64,000 nt of DNA from the NCBI RefSeq assembly GCF_026341035.1, contig NZ_JAPEOQ010000002.1, positions 3,410,001 through 3,474,000 on the forward strand, given 5' to 3'. Numbering within the stretch: position 1 is the first letter of the stretch; every line of letters begins with the position of its first letter. The notes beneath the pieces were generated by a model, which made no database searches, was not told where the DNA came from, and saw only the letters and a list, made by a program, of their open reading frames with translations. The translations under genes and the position numbers were made by a program. Of the stretch, positions 27,299 through 34,650 are shown in pieces. The stretch is from Streptomyces sp. NBC_01016 (GTDB lineage: Bacteria; Actinomycetota; Actinomycetes; Streptomycetales; Streptomycetaceae).

Positions 27299-28765
27299 TC
27301 AACTCGCCGCTGTGGCCGACCTCTCCCGCTCGACCTCCTCCCGCAGCGCCGACCTGCGCCGCCCGAACGCCAGGTACAGCGCGGCCGCCAGGGCCAGCCA
27401 GCACAGGAACAACGTCCAGGTCGGGCCCGGCAGTTGGTAGGCGAGGTAGGCGCAGGCGGCGGCGGTGAGGATCGGCACCACCGGGTAGAGCGGGACCCGG
27501 AAGGGGCGCGGGGCGTCAGGGGCGATGCGGCGCAGCACCATCACCGCCGCTGCCACCGCCACGAAGGCGATCAGCGTGCCCATGCTGGTCAGGTCGGCCA
27601 GCTCCTGGAGCGGCACGAACCCGGCGAGCGCCGCGACCGCGACACCGACGATCCAGGAGTTGGCCGCGGGCGTGTGCCGCTTGCGGTCGACCCTGCGGAA
27701 GACCTGGGGCACCAGGCCGTCCCGCGCCATCGAGAACAGGATGCGGGTCTGCCCGTAGAGGGTGACCAGGACGACGCTGAAGATGGAGACGACCGCGCCG
27801 GCGGAGAGGATCAGGGCGGCGGTGCCGGAGCCGGTGACCGACGTGAGGATCGACGCGAGCACCGCCTCGCCGGCCGCTTCCTGGCGCGCGAACGCCCCCT
27901 CCGGCTGCGCGCCGATGCCGGCGACCGCGACCAGGATGTAGAGGGTCGTCACGACGAGGAGTGTCAGGAGGAGCGCGAGCGGGATGGTGCGGCGGGGGTT
28001 GCGTACTTCCTCGCCCGCGGTGGATACCGTGTCGAAGCCGACGTACGAGAAGAAGACCGCGGAGGCCGCCGCGGTGATGCCGCCCAGGCCGTGCGGCGCG
28101 AAGTCGGCGAAGCGGTCGGCCCGGAAGGCGGTGAGGGCCACCGCCGCGAACATCACGAGGACGGCGAGCTTCACACACACCAGGATCGAGTTGACCAGGA
28201 TGGACTCCCGGGTGCCGCGGGCGAGGAGCGCCGTGCACGCCAGGACGACCACGATCGCCGGGATGTTCACCATGCCGCCCGCGCCCGGCGGTTGGCTGAT
28301 CGCGTCGGGCAGCGTGACACCGAAGAGCGCGTCCGAGACCTCGTTGAGGTACTGGCCCCAGCTGACCGCGACGGTGGACACCGCCACCCCGTACTCCAGG
28401 ACCAGACACCAGGCGACGAGGTACGCGATGCCCTCACCCAGCGAGGCGTACGCGTACGAGTAGGTGCTGCCCGCCACGGGGATCGCCCCGGCCAACTCCA
28501 CGTAGCAGAGCGCCGCGAGGGCGGCGACGGTGCCCGCGATGACGAACGACAGCACGACGCCGGGACCGGCCGTGGGCACGCTCGTGCCGAGGACGAAGAA
28601 GATGCCGGTGCCGAGCACGGAGCTGATCCCGAGCAGCGTCAGCCGTCCCAGACCCATGGTGCGTTCCAGGCGGGGTCCTTCGTGCGGATCGCCCTCGCCC
28701 TCGGCGGCAGCGACGATGCTGTCCAGGGGTTTGCGGCGCAACAGCTGAGTGGCCACTGGGCCCAT
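27299..28765 (-). CDS. APC-family amino acid permease (cationic amino acid transporter type)
   Basis: A 488-residue, 12-helix antiporter/symporter. Family features are LLGISSVLGTGIFFVLG in helix 1, GSTYSYAYASLGEG and the loop GFDTVSTAGEEVRNPRRTIP. The start at ATG 28765 has an ideal AGGAGG. The gene is divergent from an M20 desuccinylase. Two TTGGCCGAT..CACAA sites lie between them, matching the pair in the PucR promoter, so it probably imports the amino acids processed by this locus. Confidence 0.9.
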   Translation of the reverse strand: MGPVATQLLRRKPLDSIVAAAEGEGDPHEGPRLERTMGLGRLTLLGISSVLGTGIFFVLGTSVPTAGPGVVLSFVIAGTVAALAALCYVELAGAIPVAGSTYSYAYASLGEGIAYLVAWCLVLEYGVAVSTVAVSWGQYLNEVSDALFGVTLPDAISQPPGAGGMVNIPAIVVVLACTALLARGTRESILVNSILVCVKLAVLVMFAAVALTAFRADRFADFAPHGLGGITAAASAVFFSYVGFDTVSTAGEEVRNPRRTIPLALLLTLLVVTTLYILVAVAGIGAQPEGAFARQEAAGEAVLASILTSVTGSGTAALILSAGAVVSIFSVVLVTLYGQTRILFSMARDGLVPQVFRRVDRKRHTPAANSWIVGVAVAALAGFVPLQELADLTSMGTLIAFVAVAAAVMVLRRIAPDAPRPFRVPLYPVVPILTAAACAYLAYQLPGPTWTLFLCWLALAAALYLAFGRRRSALREEVERERSATAAS

Positions 28766-28854
28766 GGGTCCTCCTGTACGACGAGTGACACGGCGACCGG
28801 GACGCCGTGCGGTCGGTGAGGCCCCGGATCCTTCGGGACCGGCGGGCCCCGCAC

Positions 28855-28873
28855 ATTGGCCGATCGGCACAAG
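28855..28873. promoter_or_regulatory. PucR-regulon operator A (ATTGGCCGATCGGCACAAG)
   Basis: First of two sites in the permease/desuccinylase spacer. It contains the palindromic core CCGATCGG. Related sites recur at 28887, 31670 and 31702. The offset A to B is 32 bp, identical to the offset of the second pair. Confidence 0.78.
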
Positions 28874-28886
28874 TGCCGCACGGGGT

Positions 28887-28904
28887 CTTGGCCGATGTCA
28901 CAAC
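28887..28904. promoter_or_regulatory. PucR-regulon operator B (CTTGGCCGATGTCACAAC)
   Basis: Second site of the pair, 32 bp from site A in the same orientation. It lies 80 bp before the desuccinylase start. Confidence 0.75.
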
Positions 28905-28983
28905 CCGCTGCCGGTAGGGTCGTCCGAGCATGGTGGACGCACCCCGCGGACACCCCGCACCGCAGACGCGAAGGAGATCAGCC

Positions 28984-30069
28984 GTGCCCCTCGACCTCGC
29001 CGCCGACGTCGTCGCACTCACCGAGGCACTGGTCGACATGCCCTCCGAGAGCGGCGCCGAGGGTCCGCTCGCCGACGCCGTCGAGGAGGCGCTGCGAGCG
29101 CTCCCGGGCCTGGAGGTGGAGCGCGTCGGCAACTCCGTCGTCGCCCGCACCGACCTCGGCCGCCCCGAGCGGGTCGTGCTCGCCGGACACCTCGACACCG
29201 TCCCGGCGGCCGACAACCTCCCGGCGCGCCGCGACGGCGAGCGGCTGTACGGGCTCGGCGCCTGCGACATGAAGGGCGGCGTGGCGGTCGCGCTGAAGCT
29301 GGCCGCCGCTGCGGCGGAGGCGCGCGGATCGCTGACCCGCGATGTGACCTTCGCCTTCTACGAGTGCGAGGAGATCGCCGGCGACCGCAACGGCCTCGCC
29401 GTGATCGCCGCGCACAGGCCCCAACTCCTGGACGGCGACCTCGCGTTGCTCCTCGAACCTTCCGGCGGCGGAGTGGAGGCGGGCTGCCAGGGCTTCCTCC
29501 TCGCCGACATCGTCGTGCCGGGGCGGCGGGCGCACACCGCGCGCGCCTGGATGGGCAGCAACGCCGCACACCTCGCCGGTGAGGTCCTCACCCGGCTGCA
29601 CGCGCACGTCCCGGAGCGGATCACCATCGACGGCCTGGAGTACCGCGAGGGCCTCAACGCCGTCGCCGTGCGCGCCGGGGTGTCGTCGAACGTCGTGCCC
29701 GACGAGTGCGTGGTCACCGTCAACCTCCGCTTCGCGCCCAGCCGTTCGCCCGAGGAGGCGGAGGCGTACGTGCGCGGGCTCTTCCCGGAGTACGAGGTGC
29801 GCGTCACGGAGGTGGAGCCGGGCGCGCTGCCGGGTCTCGACAGGGCCATGACGGCCGGACTCGTCAAGGCCCTGGGCGTCGAACCGCGCCCGAAGCTCGG
29901 CTGGACCGACGTGGCACGCTTCGCGTCGCTCGGCGTACCGGGGCTGAACTGCGGGCCCGGCGACCCCCAACTGGCGCACACTCCGGGGGAGTTCGTGTCG
30001 ATGGCGGAGCTGCGGGAGTGTGAGGAGCGGCTGCGCGGGTGGCTCCTGTCCCAGGAATCAGCCGCGTAG
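28984..30069 (+). CDS. M20-family peptidase: N-succinyl-amino-acid desuccinylase (DapE-like)
   Basis: A 361-residue dinuclear-zinc amidase. Metal ligands are visible in VLAGHLDTVPAADN, GLGACDMKGGVA, FYECEEIAGDRNG and the final CGPGDPQLAHTPGEF. It would be called DapE by similarity, removing succinate from N-succinyl-L,L-diaminopimelate. In this locus, beside an acyltransferase and an N-acylamino-acid racemase, it more likely desuccinylates N-succinyl-L-amino acids. The start is GTG 28984 after AAGGAG. Its 3' end overlaps pucR by 12 bp, convergently. Confidence 0.85.
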   Translation: MPLDLAADVVALTEALVDMPSESGAEGPLADAVEEALRALPGLEVERVGNSVVARTDLGRPERVVLAGHLDTVPAADNLPARRDGERLYGLGACDMKGGVAVALKLAAAAAEARGSLTRDVTFAFYECEEIAGDRNGLAVIAAHRPQLLDGDLALLLEPSGGGVEAGCQGFLLADIVVPGRRAHTARAWMGSNAAHLAGEVLTRLHAHVPERITIDGLEYREGLNAVAVRAGVSSNVVPDECVVTVNLRFAPSRSPEEAEAYVRGLFPEYEVRVTEVEPGALPGLDRAMTAGLVKALGVEPRPKLGWTDVARFASLGVPGLNCGPGDPQLAHTPGEFVSMAELRECEERLRGWLLSQESAA

Positions 30070-31635
30070 CCCCGCCAGCGTCCGCAACTGCACCCACAGC
30101 ACCAGACGTTGGTCCGGATCGTCGAGGTCGATGCCGAGCTGCCGCTGCACCTTGCGCAGCCGGTAGCGGCAGGTGTTGGGGTGCACGACCAGCTTCTCCG
30201 CCGCCCGTCCGGCGTCGCAGCCCGCGTCCAGCCAGCAGATGAGCGTACGGGCGTACTCGGTGCCGTGCTCGGCGTCGTGCGCGAGAACGTCCCGCCAGGG
30301 CCCGGCCTCCTGGTCCCTGCGGTCGGCCAGGAACTCGCCGAGCACGAGCAGCGAGGTCTGTGCCCGCACCTGACCGGCGTCCGCCACCTGCCCGGCCCCC
30401 AGCACGCGCAGCACCAGATCGGCGTCGTCGCGCGAGTCCCGGACCCCGGCGACACCAGGCACCGCGTGCCCGAGCCCGGCCCGCACGGAGATCCGCAGCG
30501 CCTCCTCCGCGCGCCGCACGATGTCCTCGGCGATCCGCAGATGCCGGTCCGCCGCGTGATCGGCGGCCCCGACCACCGGCAGCAGCGCATACACCACACC
30601 GTCGAGCAGGACGCAGGCGTGCTGCCCGTACCGGGTCTGGCACTGGAGCCGTACGAGGTCGAGCAGGCGCAGCGCCGCCTGCCCACCGTCCTGCGCGGTC
30701 GCCGCCCCGGCGAGCGCGAACGCCGCGACCCGCACCGGGGCGTCCGGCGCGAGTCCGAGGCGGTGCGCGGCGGCGGCCGGTTCGATGGAGCCGTCGAGCA
30801 GGCGGCGCAGCAGGTCGCTGCTCAGGTGCCGGGCCAGCTCGTCGGCGGCCCGCGCCCGCAGCAGCAGCATCGCGGCGGCCGAGGCGCCCTGGCGCAGCGC
30901 GTCCCCGGCGTCGGCGGCCAGGCTCCCCGTGTCCACCGCCCAGATCGAGCCGAGCAGCTCGCCCCCGGCGCGCACCGTGGTGGCCAGGCGGGGCAGCTCG
31001 TCGGCGGTCACCCCGGGAATCTTCAGCGGGCCCTCGGCGGCGTACAGGCGGCGGTAGTCCTCGTCGTTCTCCGGACTGCCGGGGACCTGGCGGCCGAGGA
31101 TGCCCTGCCGCCTGGTCTCGTCGACGGGCTGGCCGGGGACGGTCGAGTACGCGAGGATCTGGCGGCCGAGGTCCTCCACGGCGATCGCCCCGCCGACGGC
31201 CGCCGCGACGGCGTTGGCCAGCGCGAACAGATCACCGGGCAGCGCGTCCTCGCCCAGCGGCGCCGTGCGCGTGCCGTGCGCGCCGACGACGGACGACAGC
31301 AGCTGGAACACCTGGTGCCAGGCGGCGTCCCGGTCCGTCCCGAGCAGCGCGGCACCCGCCGCCTCGGCGTCCGGCACCGCGTCAGACCCGTCGCCGCGCA
31401 CCACGACGCCCGCCATCCCGGCCCGCCCGGCGTCGCGCACCAGCGGCCCCGCCTCGCCCGCGCGCACGCCGACGGCGAGGAGCAGCGCGCCCGGCGCCCG
31501 CTCCGGCAGCGGGGTGTGCGGGTCGTGCAGCAGCACCTCGGTGACCGGGACGGTGCGGCCGTGCGGGGCGCTGAGCAGGCGCAGCGTGGAGCCGCCGAGC
31601 GCGTCGAGGAGGTTTCCCAGCGTGCAGGTGTCCAT
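30058..31635 (-). CDS. PucR/CdaR-family transcriptional regulator
   Basis: A 525-residue regulator with an N-terminal PucR-like domain, a central GGDEF-like/CdaR segment and a C-terminal PucR helix-turn-helix (AAEKLVVHPNTCRYRLRKVQRQLGIDL, about residues 482-508). The start at ATG 31635 gives the usual length; the longer frame would run over the operators. It is divergent from the GNAT-racemase operon. The repeated TTGGCC...CACAA sites in its own promoter and in the permease/desuccinylase promoter suggest it controls all five genes. Confidence 0.9.
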   Translation of the reverse strand: MDTCTLGNLLDALGGSTLRLLSAPHGRTVPVTEVLLHDPHTPLPERAPGALLLAVGVRAGEAGPLVRDAGRAGMAGVVVRGDGSDAVPDAEAAGAALLGTDRDAAWHQVFQLLSSVVGAHGTRTAPLGEDALPGDLFALANAVAAAVGGAIAVEDLGRQILAYSTVPGQPVDETRRQGILGRQVPGSPENDEDYRRLYAAEGPLKIPGVTADELPRLATTVRAGGELLGSIWAVDTGSLAADAGDALRQGASAAAMLLLRARAADELARHLSSDLLRRLLDGSIEPAAAAHRLGLAPDAPVRVAAFALAGAATAQDGGQAALRLLDLVRLQCQTRYGQHACVLLDGVVYALLPVVGAADHAADRHLRIAEDIVRRAEEALRISVRAGLGHAVPGVAGVRDSRDDADLVLRVLGAGQVADAGQVRAQTSLLVLGEFLADRRDQEAGPWRDVLAHDAEHGTEYARTLICWLDAGCDAGRAAEKLVVHPNTCRYRLRKVQRQLGIDLDDPDQRLVLWVQLRTLAGLRG

Positions 31636-31669
31636 GGGTGAACCTTTCGTCGAAGGCGGCAGCCGGGGG

Positions 31670-31687
31670 ATTGTCCGATCGCAACAG
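31670..31687. promoter_or_regulatory. PucR-regulon operator C (ATTGTCCGATCGCAACAG)
   Basis: A variant of the site with one change in TTGGCC and a shifted CAA arm. It is 35 bp upstream of the pucR start. Its 32-bp offset to site D equals that of A to B. Confidence 0.68.
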
Positions 31688-31701
31688 GCTAGACGCCGAT
31701 G

Positions 31702-31719
31702 ATTGGCCACCATCACAAG
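31702..31719. promoter_or_regulatory. PucR-regulon operator D (ATTGGCCACCATCACAAG)
   Basis: Second site of the pair, 35 bp before the preferred start of the GNAT gene. Its position inside the alternative, longer reading frame argues against the TTG start at 31703. Confidence 0.7.
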
Positions 31720-31753
31720 GACCTCCCCGCCGTCCGCCCCGAGACTCGTGGCC

Positions 31754-32584
31754 ATGAACGATCTGACGACCTCGACCGTCGACGACGTGGCGGGACTGCG
31801 GGCGGTGGCCGACTTCCTCGCCGACGTGTGGCAGATGCCCCGCGACGCCCCGCCCTTCCACACCGATGTGCTGCACAGCGTCGCCCACGCGGGCGGCGCC
31901 GTGCACGCGGCCCGGTCGGGCGGCGCCGTGGTCGGCGCCTCGGTCGCGGTGTTCGGACCGCCGGCCGAGCGTGACATCTACTCGCTGGCCGCCGCGGCCG
32001 CCACCTCCGACCGCGGCACCGGTTACCTCGTGAAGCAGGCCCAGCGCACCTGGGCGCTCGAACGCGGCGCCCGCACCATGCGCTGGACCTTCGACCCGCT
32101 CGTCGCCAGGAACGCCCGCTTCAACCTCGTGAAGCTGGGCGCCGTCGCCAGCGAGTACCAGGTCGACTTCTACGGGCCGATGGACGACGGCATCAACAAC
32201 GGCGACGAGACCGACCGCCTCACCGCCCTGTGGGACCTGACGGCCGACGCCCCGGGGGCCGGCGACCCGGCCGATGGCCGCGCCGAGGCCGCCGTGCTCG
32301 CCAAGGCCCCGGACGGCGGCACGCTCGCCGCCCGCGACGCGAACCGCCTGTGGTGCCGTGTCCCGGAGGACATCGTCGCTCTGCGCGCCAGCGACCCGGA
32401 CACCGCGCTGCGCTGGCGGCACGCCGTGCGCGAGGTCTTCACCTCGGCGTACGCGGAGGGGCTGCGGGCGACCGCGATGTCCCGCGACGGCTGGTACCTG
32501 CTCACCCTTCCCCAAGCTCTCGGCTCCGCTCGAGCAGGGGAGACCCCATCCTCTGCTTCCACCGCCCGGGAGGACCAGGCATGA
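31754..32584 (+). CDS. GNAT-family (COG3375-like) acyltransferase, putative D-amino-acid N-succinyltransferase
   Basis: A protein of about 276 residues with GNAT-like segments (GTGYLVKQAQRTWALERGARTMRW TFDPLVARNARFNLVKLG in outline) found in COG3375 proteins. Those proteins accompany N-acylamino-acid racemases. In the pathway known from Geobacillus, such a GNAT enzyme succinylates D-amino acids using succinyl-CoA. I choose ATG 31754 over TTG 31703, which lies inside operator D. The last 20 or so residues (LPQALGSARAGETPSS...) are encoded by a repeat-like element and are probably not part of the conserved fold. The stop overlaps the racemase start (ATGA). Confidence 0.78.
   Translation: MNDLTTSTVDDVAGLRAVADFLADVWQMPRDAPPFHTDVLHSVAHAGGAVHAARSGGAVVGASVAVFGPPAERDIYSLAAAAATSDRGTGYLVKQAQRTWALERGARTMRWTFDPLVARNARFNLVKLGAVASEYQVDFYGPMDDGINNGDETDRLTALWDLTADAPGAGDPADGRAEAAVLAKAPDGGTLAARDANRLWCRVPEDIVALRASDPDTALRWRHAVREVFTSAYAEGLRATAMSRDGWYLLTLPQALGSARAGETPSSASTAREDQA
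32506..32547. repeat. Streptomyces-type interspersed hairpin element inside the GNAT 3' end
   Basis: The segment contains CCCC-AAGCTCTCGG and CGAGCAGGGG arms, with GCTC (32516-32519) pairing with GAGC (32532-32535). This sequence type recurs in intergenic regions across Streptomyces genomes, from general knowledge. Here it is translated as the C-terminal tail of the acyltransferase. Confidence 0.6.
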
Positions 32585-33687
32585 AGATCGAACGCGTAGA
32601 GCTGCTGCACATCGCGATTCCGCTGGTCAAGCCGTTCCGCACCTCGTTCGGCAGCGTCGACAGCAAGGACGCCTTCCTGCTGCACGTGGTGACCGACGAG
32701 GCGGAGGGCTGGTCGGAGTTCGCAGGCGACCCCGACCCGCTGTACTGCTCCGAGTTCATCGCGGGTGCCGAGATCGTCATCCGGGACTTCCTGCTGCCGC
32801 GCGTCAAGGCGCTCCCCGAGCCGCGGGCGGCGGCCGCCGGGGCCGCGATGGAACCGGTCAAGGGCAACGAGCTGGCGAAGGCCGCCCTCGAGACGGCGCT
32901 GCTCGATGCCGAACTGCGGTCCCACAACATGCCGTTGGCCACGTACCTCGGCTCGGCCACCGGGCAGAAGGTGCCCGCGGGTGTCTCCGTCGGCATCAAG
33001 AACTCCATCCCTGAACTCCTCGACGACGTCGAGGAGTATCTGGCCGAGGGCTATGTCCGCATCAAGCTGAAGATCGAGCCCGGCTGGGACCTGGAGCCGC
33101 TGCGCGCGGTGCGCGAGCGCTTCGGCGACGCGCTGCCGCTGCAGGTGGACGCCAACACCGCGTACACCCTCGCCGACGCCGAACACCTGCGGAAACTGGA
33201 CGAGTTCGGGCTGCTGCTCATCGAGGAGCCGCTCACCGAGAACGATCTGCGCGCCCACGCCCGGCTCCAGCAGCGCATCGCGACGCCGGTGTGCCTGGAC
33301 GAGTCGATCCACAGCGCGCGGGACGCCGCCACGGCCATCGCCATGGAGGCCTGCCGGGTCATCAACGTCAAGCCGGCCCGTGTCGGCGGCTATCTGGAGG
33401 CCCGCCGCATCCACGACGTGGCCGTCGCCAACGGTGTGCCGGTGTGGTGCGGCGGCATGCTGGAGACGGGCATCGGCCGGGCCCCCAACCTGGCGCTCGC
33501 CGCGCTGCCCGGCTTCACGCTGCCCGGCGACACCTCGGCCTCAAGCCGCTACTACGCGGAGGACATCACCGAGCCGTTCGTGCTCGACAAGGACGGCTGC
33601 CTGTCGGTGCCTTCGGGCCCCGGAATCGGCATCGACCCGCTGCCGGAGACCCTCGCGCGCTTCACCACCGCCACCCACTGGCTGTAA
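32581..33687 (+). CDS. N-succinylamino-acid racemase / o-succinylbenzoate-synthase-like enolase-superfamily enzyme
   Basis: A 368-residue muconate-lactonising-type enolase-superfamily enzyme. The paired bases are Lys162/Lys164 in RIKLKIEPG and Lys264 in INVKPARVGG. Metal ligands are Asp190 (VDANTAY), Glu215 (IEEPL) and Asp240 (LDESI). This spacing is one residue from that of Amycolatopsis NSAR. Translational coupling to a GNAT gene and linkage to an M20 desuccinylase favour racemisation of N-succinyl amino acids over a menaquinone role. Confidence 0.87.
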   Translation: MKIERVELLHIAIPLVKPFRTSFGSVDSKDAFLLHVVTDEAEGWSEFAGDPDPLYCSEFIAGAEIVIRDFLLPRVKALPEPRAAAAGAAMEPVKGNELAKAALETALLDAELRSHNMPLATYLGSATGQKVPAGVSVGIKNSIPELLDDVEEYLAEGYVRIKLKIEPGWDLEPLRAVRERFGDALPLQVDANTAYTLADAEHLRKLDEFGLLLIEEPLTENDLRAHARLQQRIATPVCLDESIHSARDAATAIAMEACRVINVKPARVGGYLEARRIHDVAVANGVPVWCGGMLETGIGRAPNLALAALPGFTLPGDTSASSRYYAEDITEPFVLDKDGCLSVPSGPGIGIDPLPETLARFTTATHWL

Positions 33688-33814
33688 CCGGTGGGTCGAC
33701 ACCCGGGTCATGTTCGGATCCGGTCTTTCCGGGTAGCGGCGTGACGGTCACCCCTGGGCGGGTCGAAGCGGGCCCGCCGGGGGCGTGAACCGTCCGACGA
33801 CAAGGGAGACTTGG

Positions 33815-34462
33815 GTGTCAGAGAGCCAGGACCGGATCAAGAAGGCGCACGGTCTCGAGGGTGTTCCCGACCGTATCGACTCGTACTACGGAGAGTGGGC
33901 GGCCTCGTACGACGAGGACCTGCGCACCACCGACTACCGGGGCCCCCACGAGATCGGCGAGCTGTTCGACGCGATGGCGGGCGACCATCCGGGTGCGATC
34001 GGGGCCGGGTCCGTGGTCCTCGACGCGGGCTGCGGAACGGGCCTCGTCGGGAGCGTGCTCGCGCGGCGCGGCGTCACCGTGATCGACGGCTTCGACCTCA
34101 GCGAGGGCATGGTCGCAGAGGCCCGCAAGACCGGCATCTACCGCTCGCTCACCGCAGGCGTGGACATGAACCGGGGCCTGGTGGAGTACGCGGACGACAG
34201 CTACGACGTGGCCGTCTGCTGCGGTGTCTTCACGCTGGGGCACGTGCCGCCGACCGGGGTGCAGGGGCTGCTGCGCGTCACCAAGCCGGGCGGCCTCGTC
34301 CTGATGAGCACCTTCTCGAAGTACCTGGCCGGCTCGGACTTCGTCGAGTACGTGCAGCGGCAGGCGGACGACGGCGCCCTGAAGGTCGTCGAGCGGCGGC
34401 GCGACGTGCCGTACACGGCCGAAGGGCCCGCGGACTACTGGGCGTTCGAGGTGCTGCGCTGA
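33815..34462 (+). CDS. SAM-dependent class I methyltransferase
   Basis: A 215-residue protein with motif I VLDAGCGTGLVGSVLARRG, acidic end of strand 2 (IDGFDLSEGM), and motif IV region VAVCCGVFTLGHVPP. The start GTG 33815 follows AGGGAG by 6 bp; an upstream GTG at 33785 lacks a site. The substrate is unknown. It stands between the racemase and a TetX-like monooxygenase and could be an independent unit; the 127-bp upstream spacer has weak hairpins only. Confidence 0.85.
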   Translation: MSESQDRIKKAHGLEGVPDRIDSYYGEWAASYDEDLRTTDYRGPHEIGELFDAMAGDHPGAIGAGSVVLDAGCGTGLVGSVLARRGVTVIDGFDLSEGMVAEARKTGIYRSLTAGVDMNRGLVEYADDSYDVAVCCGVFTLGHVPPTGVQGLLRVTKPGGLVLMSTFSKYLAGSDFVEYVQRQADDGALKVVERRRDVPYTAEGPADYWAFEVLR

Positions 34463-34546
34463 CGGATCCGCCCGGCGGGTTCCGGCGTGTGTGGTGCCGC
34501 TGTCGGTGAGTTGTCGGCGGCGGTCGGTGGTCTGTAGGTGATCTGT

Positions 34547-34627
34547 CGTGGGCCGCAGGGAGATTGGTGGCTGCAGGCGCCGTGGGACAACGGCGCCGGC
34601 CGCGGGCACCACGCCCCGCGGCCCACG
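34547..34627 (+). ncRNA. Structured 5' leader with competing hairpins before the TetX-like gene
   Basis: Three perfect stems can be drawn. P1 pairs CGTGGGCCGC (34547-34556) with GCGGCCCACG (34618-34627). P2 is GGCGCCG/CGGCGCC (34576-34582 with 34591-34597, 8-nt loop). P3 pairs GGCCGCGGG (34598-34606) with CCCGCGGCC (34615-34623). P1 and P3 use the same 3' strand and exclude each other. The ribosome site GGAAGGA follows about 9 nt after P1, so the switch could control access to it. No known riboswitch class is matched by eye. Confidence 0.5.
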
Positions 34628-34650
34628 TACGATCCGGAAGGACCCCACCC

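Noticed and set aside
31703..31753. Longer GNAT protein starting at TTG 31703
   Set aside because: The start would lie inside operator D and has no ribosome site; ATG 31754 is a better choice, though its own site is weak.
33688..33814. Possible SAM/SAH riboswitch upstream of the methyltransferase gene
   Set aside because: Only short, imperfect stems (ACCCGG/CCGGGT) can be drawn and I recognise no consensus of known SAM or SAH classes.
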